From Desulfobulbaceae bacterium (GTDB lineage Bacteria > Desulfobacterota > Desulfobulbia > Desulfobulbales > Desulfocapsaceae): DNA of 18,259 nucleotides. This document shows, piece after piece, positions 14,115 through 18,259 of this stretch (position 1 is the stretch's first letter; the number at the start of each line of letters is the position of its first letter). Made by a program: the position numbers and the translations under genes. Below the pieces are notes generated by a model. That model was not told where the DNA came from, ran no database searches, and saw only the letters and a program-made list of their open reading frames with translations. Location of the stretch: positions 1 through 18,259 of the forward strand of contig JAMOMO010000477.1 in the NCBI GenBank assembly GCA_027067035.1, read 5' to 3'.

Positions 14115-15353
14115 TTAAACAGGCAGCCATTCAACAGATGCAGGCTGACCTGATGCAGTCAGTTTATCCAGCAGTTCTTCTTCATCACAGGCTCTTTCAC
14201 ACTGGGCATTCCGCACATGGATGCAGCGGGCAGTTCTCCCCTCTGCAAGGGAACCAAAAGCATCGTCACGCTGCAGAGCTCTTGCCCCGGCCAGTGTTGC
14301 CATCTCCAGAACAATGGCAGCAGGGACATCAGGATGCTCACTGCGCAGCAGCGCCATCTCATCCCACATGGAAAGCTGTGGATTGGATGCAATGGAATCT
14401 GTTCCAAGAGCCGGCAGGATGCTCTTCCGAAGAAGCATCTCCACATCTGCCACACCAACTGAAAGAAAGCGGTTGCTTCCCGGACATAAACAGACATGGG
14501 CCTGTGATTCCGAAAGGATCCGGGCCTCATTTTCAGTCAGGTGAACACAGTGAACACAGACTGTTTTGTCATCCAGAAGTCCTGCCTGCTGTAAGTACCC
14601 CACCACACCACTGCTGTCAATTCCACTGAGCGGAAAAGTACCATCAAAAGCATTTCTCTGCCGCAGAAACTCAGCAAAGCAGCCCTCTCCCCGAAGAAGA
14701 AGGGCACCTTCATCACGGTTTTCCGCCAGATGAATGGAAAATATTGAACCGCCCTTCCTGCTTCTCTCTTTGATAAATCGCAACAGTTCCGGAGTGGTGG
14801 AATAGGGAGCGTGTCCGGTTACAGCAGATTCTGAAGGCATCCCTTGAATGAGATCAACGGCCGCCTCTTCAGCTTTTTTTGAGGGACCGAGCAGCTCCAG
14901 CAGGGAAATCACCTCAACGGAGGAAGCGGGAAACGGGGCCAGGGATACGTTCCCGATATCAAGCAGAAGACCGACACCGGATGCATACTGCTGCATGACG
15001 GTTTTCTCAGCTGCAGCCTGAATCTCTAAATCCGTGTGTTCAGCCTCCATCCGCTTCCTGAGCAGGGCAGCAACCCAGTCACACATACTTGCTGTTTCTG
15101 ATGGAAGCGGAACAGGACCGAGCACAGAGAGATCTAAATGAATATGGGCATTCACAAGGGCCGGTAGAATCACACCTGGAAGGGGGGTGACAGGAGCTGC
15201 AGGATACCGTCTGCAGAGGGAATCAGCATCGCCGACAGCACGAATACGACCGGATTCGACAACAACTGCACCATTCTGCAGCGGAGCAGCACTGACGGGA
15301 ATCAGCCATGGTGCACGGAATATTCTGCAGGACGCGTTGCTTTCTAGAGACAC
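14115..15353 (-). CDS. mqnX: Amidohydrolase-family aminofutalosine deaminase (MqnX)
   Basis: Metal-dependent deaminase expected to turn aminofutalosine into futalosine. The 412-residue protein has the amidohydrolase layout: a beta-rich N-terminal part (IRAVGD), then metal ligands NAHIHLDLS (His70, His72), GHAPYST (His181), SIHLAENRDE (His208, Glu211), VCVHCVHL (His268/His271) and LGTDSIASN (Asp319). The start is GTG at 15353, nine bases after the mqnC stop, with no strong ribosome-binding site. Sequence alone would allow a related nucleoside or guanine-type deaminase; its place between mqnC and mqnA makes the futalosine role the best reading. If correct, the organism needs an MqnB hydrolase, not seen here. 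Confidence 0.87.
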   Translation of the reverse strand: MSLESNASCRIFRAPWLIPVSAAPLQNGAVVVESGRIRAVGDADSLCRRYPAAPVTPLPGVILPALVNAHIHLDLSVLGPVPLPSETASMCDWVAALLRKRMEAEHTDLEIQAAAEKTVMQQYASGVGLLLDIGNVSLAPFPASSVEVISLLELLGPSKKAEEAAVDLIQGMPSESAVTGHAPYSTTPELLRFIKERSRKGGSIFSIHLAENRDEGALLLRGEGCFAEFLRQRNAFDGTFPLSGIDSSGVVGYLQQAGLLDDKTVCVHCVHLTENEARILSESQAHVCLCPGSNRFLSVGVADVEMLLRKSILPALGTDSIASNPQLSMWDEMALLRSEHPDVPAAIVLEMATLAGARALQRDDAFGSLAEGRTARCIHVRNAQCERACDEEELLDKLTASGQPASVEWLPV

Positions 15354-15362
15354 GACAAGTGC

Positions 15363-16439
15363 TCAGACAACAAGGGTGTAGTCCATTAAGCGCTGCCTTG
15401 GAGTGAATCCGGCATCTGTCACCAGCCGTCGTATCTCGCCCTCTGAAAGCCTGAAGCTGATCCCGGCTGCCGCAACCACATTTTCCTCTATCATGGTGGA
15501 ACCAAAATCATTGGCACCGAAATACAGGGACAGCTGCGCGATTTTTGGCCCCTGTGTCACCCATGAAGCCTGAATATTATCAAAATTATCAAGATATATC
15601 CGGGACAGAGCAAGCATCCTCAAGTATCCATACCCCGTGGTCTTCTCTATCTCAACCTGATCGACAAGGGCCGTGTGATCCGGCTGAAACGGCCAGGGGA
15701 TAAAGGCGGTAAAACCCTTTGTGCGATCCTGGAGTTCCCGAAGTCTGCGGAGATGCTCAAGGCGTTCCTGCACCGTTTCCACATGGCCGAACATCATGGT
15801 GGCAGTGGTTCGCAAACCCTGATTGTGGGCCTCTTCCATCACTGCTATCCACTGATCGGCATTGCATTTTCTCGGTGCAGTTGATTCCCGGACCCTGTCG
15901 GAGAGAATTTCAGCACCACCGCCCGGGATGGAGTCCAGTCCGGCATCCATCAGGCGGGTAATAACTGTTGCAACGGGCAGTTTCGAGATCTCAGCGAAAT
16001 GATATATTTCAGGCGGGGAAAAGCCGTGTACATGAATACCGGTCTCCTTCATGAAACGAAGCATGTCTTCATAATATTCAAGGGGCAGATCCGGGTGCAG
16101 CCCGCCCTGAAGCAGGATCTGGGTGCCGCCGAGATCCTGGGTCTCCTGAATTTTCTGAGCCAGTTCATCCTTACTGAGCAGATAGCCGTCCCTGTCTTCA
16201 GGGGCCTTGAAAAAGGCACAGAACTTACAGGCGGAAACACAGATATCGGTGTAGTTGATATTGCGATCTATCACATAGCTGACGATTTTCTCGGGATGGC
16301 GCTTCTCACGTATTGCATTGGCCAGAAAAGCGAGCTGATACAGATCGCCATGTTCGTGGAGAAGCAGAAATTCCTCATCACTGAGCCTGCCGCCGGATAC
16401 TATTTTTTCACTGATATCACTGAAGCTCTTATCCTGCAT
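15363..16439 (-). CDS. mqnC: Cyclic dehypoxanthine futalosine synthase MqnC (radical SAM)
   Basis: Radical S-adenosylmethionine enzyme that cyclises dehypoxanthine futalosine, forming the second ring of the naphthoate. The iron-sulphur motif C-x3-C-x2-C is at Cys67, Cys71 and Cys74 (ICVSACKFCAF), preceded by the family block SYVIDRNINYTD. Other features are QILLQGGLHPDL, SPPEIYHFAE, DSIPGGGAEIL, MMFGHVET and TAFIPWPFQP. The ATG at 16439 has AGGTG six bases upstream and gives 358 residues. A GTG at 16448 would add three. It lies 17 bases after its paralogue mqnE, with which it shares the radical SAM core. The ILLQGGLHP and IPWPFQP versions favour MqnC over MqnE. Confidence 0.95.
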   Translation of the reverse strand: MQDKSFSDISEKIVSGGRLSDEEFLLLHEHGDLYQLAFLANAIREKRHPEKIVSYVIDRNINYTDICVSACKFCAFFKAPEDRDGYLLSKDELAQKIQETQDLGGTQILLQGGLHPDLPLEYYEDMLRFMKETGIHVHGFSPPEIYHFAEISKLPVATVITRLMDAGLDSIPGGGAEILSDRVRESTAPRKCNADQWIAVMEEAHNQGLRTTATMMFGHVETVQERLEHLRRLRELQDRTKGFTAFIPWPFQPDHTALVDQVEIEKTTGYGYLRMLALSRIYLDNFDNIQASWVTQGPKIAQLSLYFGANDFGSTMIEENVVAAAGISFRLSEGEIRRLVTDAGFTPRQRLMDYTLVV

Positions 16440-16456
16440 AACCAGCACCTGCTCTT

Positions 16457-17554
16457 TTAGTTATGAATCTGAATGGTCTTATACAGGGTATCCCGTTCTA
16501 TGGCCACACGCCCCGACTCTTTAATGAGTTTCACCAGAGTGGTGGAACCAATGGCCTGCTCGGTCTCAGCTCCGGCCATATGGGTTATGACTTCCTCCTT
16601 CACCGTTCCGTCCATATCGTCGGCACCAAAGGAGAGAGCGATCTGGGCCATCTTCGGACCAATCATCACCCAATAGGCCTTGATATGTGGAAAGTTATCC
16701 AGCATGAGCCGGGCAACTGCGATATTTTTGAGATCATCAATACCGGTGGTTCTTGAGATATCCGACATCTCGGTATTTTTGGGATGAAAGGCGAGTGGAA
16801 TGAAGGCGAGAAAGCCTTTTGTTTCATCCTGGGCCAGACGCAGAGCATCCAGGTGTTCCACCCGCTCCGCCATGGTTTCAATGTGGCCGTAAAGCATGGT
16901 GGCATTGGTATGCAGCCCGTGTCTGTGAGCAACTTTTGCAACTTCTATCCACTCCTTTCCGGGAAGTTTCTTCTCACAGGTCAACTCACGAATCCGCGGG
17001 GCAAAAACTTCCGCACCACCACCGGGGATTGAGCCAAGACCGGCATCCTTTAAAATTTCAAGGGTATCTCCAACGGATTTTTCGGCAAGGCCTGCAAGAT
17101 GAGCAATTTCCACACAGGTGAAGGCCTGGATATGCACATCCGGACGCACCTCTTTGATACCTTTGAGCAGATCGGTGTAATAGGAAAACGGCAGATCCGG
17201 ATGAATCCCGCCAACCATGTGAATTTCGGTGATGGGTTCGTCAAGACGTTCCCGAACCTTCTGTTTCACGGTTTCAAGGTCCATCTCATAGGCCTGCTCA
17301 TGCTCTTTATCCTTACCAAAGGCGCAGAACTTACAGAGGTTGGTACAGATATTCGAATAGTTGATATGCTGATTATAGATAAAATAGGTGTTGTCGCCAT
17401 TGATCCTGTCACGAACCAGATTGGCCATATAGCCAAGGGCCAGAATATTATTTGAATTATAGAGCCGTACCCCGTCATCACAGGACAACCGTTCTCCAGC
17501 TTCTACTTTTTCAAGTATGTCAGCAAAACCCGCATTTTCTATAAAATTTTTCAT
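16457..17554 (-). CDS. mqnE: Aminofutalosine synthase MqnE (radical SAM)
   Basis: Radical SAM enzyme joining 3-[(1-carboxyvinyl)oxy]benzoate to the adenosyl moiety of S-adenosylmethionine to give aminofutalosine. The iron-sulphur cysteines are Cys70, Cys74 and Cys77 (ICTNLCKFCAFG), preceded by FIYNQHINYSN. Family blocks IHMVGGIHPDLPF, QAFTCVEIAHLA, GSIPGGGAEVFAPRIR, MLYGHIET and FIPLAFHPKNTEM are present. The FIPLAFHP and GGIHP variants separate it from MqnC. It is 365 residues, starting at ATG 17554 with only a weak ribosome-binding site. It is the first gene of the operon; its promoter should lie in the A/T-rich stretch at about 17575-17700 but I cannot place it firmly. Confidence 0.95.
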   Translation of the reverse strand: MKNFIENAGFADILEKVEAGERLSCDDGVRLYNSNNILALGYMANLVRDRINGDNTYFIYNQHINYSNICTNLCKFCAFGKDKEHEQAYEMDLETVKQKVRERLDEPITEIHMVGGIHPDLPFSYYTDLLKGIKEVRPDVHIQAFTCVEIAHLAGLAEKSVGDTLEILKDAGLGSIPGGGAEVFAPRIRELTCEKKLPGKEWIEVAKVAHRHGLHTNATMLYGHIETMAERVEHLDALRLAQDETKGFLAFIPLAFHPKNTEMSDISRTTGIDDLKNIAVARLMLDNFPHIKAYWVMIGPKMAQIALSFGADDMDGTVKEEVITHMAGAETEQAIGSTTLVKLIKESGRVAIERDTLYKTIQIHN

Positions 17555-17908
17555 ATTCTATCACTGTTGGAAATCTATTTTATATAATAATTTAAAGAGA
17601 TAACGTTCCATTTGAATATCAGAGAGCTGTTCAGCCCCATGGCGTCCGTACATGTTAAAACAGAAAAAGAGGTCTGCAGCAACAAAGATTTGGAAAAAGG
17701 CTTACAAATGCCACAAAAAAAGGCCGGGAATATTCTCCCGGCCTTGTATTTTCCCTGAACCCGTAATGTAACGCGGCAACACACCTGACAGTGTATTGAT
17801 TATATCAACTTATCCGTACAGAATAACCCCGTTTTTTCCTATGCCATGTCCTCACGCCTGCGCCTCATTTGAACGCTCACGGTTTCAGCTCTTCGCTATA
17901 ATTCCCCC
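17555..17908. other. Intergenic region between rpoD and mqnE
   Basis: This 354-base stretch separates rpoD from the menaquinone operon, both on the minus strand. It contains the terminator at 17715-17745 and an A/T-rich segment (about 17576-17600) just upstream of mqnE that is a likely promoter region. A small inverted repeat TTGAT-TAT-ATCAA lies near 17797. An open frame of 69 codons at 17575-17784 runs through the terminator and is not credible as a gene. I see no tRNA or recognisable riboswitch here. Confidence 0.6.
17715..17745 (-). terminator. Rho-independent terminator downstream of rpoD
   Basis: A perfect 10-bp stem (17720-17729 AAGGCCGGGA with 17736-17745 TCCCGGCCTT) has a 6-base loop. 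On the minus strand it is followed by a run of seven T (complement of A run 17715-17721). It lies about 160 bases after the rpoD stop and isolates the mqn operon from rpoD transcription. Confidence 0.9.
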
Positions 17909-18259
17909 TCAATCAAGGAAAAATTTCAGCTTGTCACGACGACTTGAATGACGCAGACGATTCAGTGCCTTCTTCTCAATCTGTCGAATACGCTCACGGG
18001 ACACATTGAAGCGTTTCCCTATTTCCTCAAGGGTATATTCAGCCTTTTCCCCGATACCAAAACGGAGTCTGATGATCTTTTCCTCACGCTCACTGAGGGT
18101 GGAAAGAATCTCTTCCACCCGTCCGGAAAGCTCACGGTTCTGTACGGCTTCATAGGGAGACTGTGATTCCTGATTTTCCAGAAAATCCCCAAGGGTTGAA
18201 TCATCATCACCAACTGGAGTCTCAAGGGAAATCGGCTCCCTTGATGCCTCAAGGATGGC
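17909..18259 (-). CDS. rpoD: RNA polymerase primary sigma factor RpoD, C-terminal part (5' end outside window)
   Basis: The frame is open through the right edge and 116 residues are visible. It begins in region 3 with EPISLETPVGDDDSTLGDFL, typical of primary sigma factors. Region 4.1 follows (LSEREEKIIRLRFGIGEKAEYTLEEIGKRF). The region 4.2 helix-turn-helix that reads the -35 element (NVSRERIRQIEKKALNRLRH) comes next, and it ends in KLKFFLD. The PVGDDDSTLGDF block and the RERIRQIE helix distinguish it from alternative sigma-32 and sigma-S factors only moderately, but the combination fits RpoD best. It is followed by a strong terminator. Confidence 0.92.
   Translation of the reverse strand, partial: AILEASREPISLETPVGDDDSTLGDFLENQESQSPYEAVQNRELSGRVEEILSTLSEREEKIIRLRFGIGEKAEYTLEEIGKRFNVSRERIRQIEKKALNRLRHSSRRDKLKFFLD

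Noticed and set aside
17575..17784. Minus-strand open frame of 69 codons upstream of mqnE
   Set aside because: It runs through the strong rpoD terminator, lacks a ribosome-binding site and resembles no family I recognise.

Overview
This window of moderate GC content looks like core chromosome from a Gram-negative anaerobe, most probably a Desulfobacterota (Desulfobulbales-like) bacterium. That placement is inference. It rests on a futalosine-type menaquinone gene cluster, a probable selenocysteine-containing DsbA-like protein, a tRNA-Leu/tig/clpP arrangement and an RpoD C-terminus of ordinary proteobacterial type. No mobile element, CRISPR array or phage gene was seen.

Layout. Positions 1-2108 (minus strand) read tRNA-Leu(UAG), then trigger factor (tig), then clpP, which runs off the left edge. 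Positions 2442-5498 (plus strand) form a tight operon: a periplasmic DsbA-like oxidoreductase whose reading frame is interrupted by one in-frame TGA exactly at the first Cys position of a CPHC active site, then phoH, then ybeY, which continues without a stop codon into pdxJ. Positions 5540-6547 (minus) encode a two-transmembrane K+ channel with an RCK domain. Positions 6675-6760 (plus) hold tRNA-Leu(UAA) with a promoter and a terminator, followed by a membrane hybrid histidine kinase (6942-9203). Positions 9213-10847 (minus) hold adk then purC. Positions 10967-17554 (minus) are one long compact operon: mqnE, mqnC, mqnX, mqnA, ubiX-like, ubiA-like, and a DUF3108 protein. The right edge (17909-18259, minus) is the 3' end of rpoD with its terminator.

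How the genes work together. The seven-gene minus-strand operon supplies several steps of menaquinone synthesis from chorismate by the futalosine route: MqnA dehydrates chorismate, MqnE makes aminofutalosine, MqnX deaminates it, and MqnC cyclises the later dehypoxanthine futalosine. The UbiA and UbiX homologues fit prenylation and cofactor supply for decarboxylation. MqnB, MqnD and a UbiD-like decarboxylase are not in the window. The plus-strand operon joins envelope thiol-redox chemistry with ribosome/RNA maturation (PhoH, YbeY) and vitamin B6 synthesis (PdxJ).

The two most notable observations are the probable selenocysteine (UPHC) active site, with a hairpin downstream of the UGA carrying a GGU-containing loop, and the uninterrupted YbeY-PdxJ reading frame, which keeps a strong internal ribosome-binding site and ATG for pdxJ.
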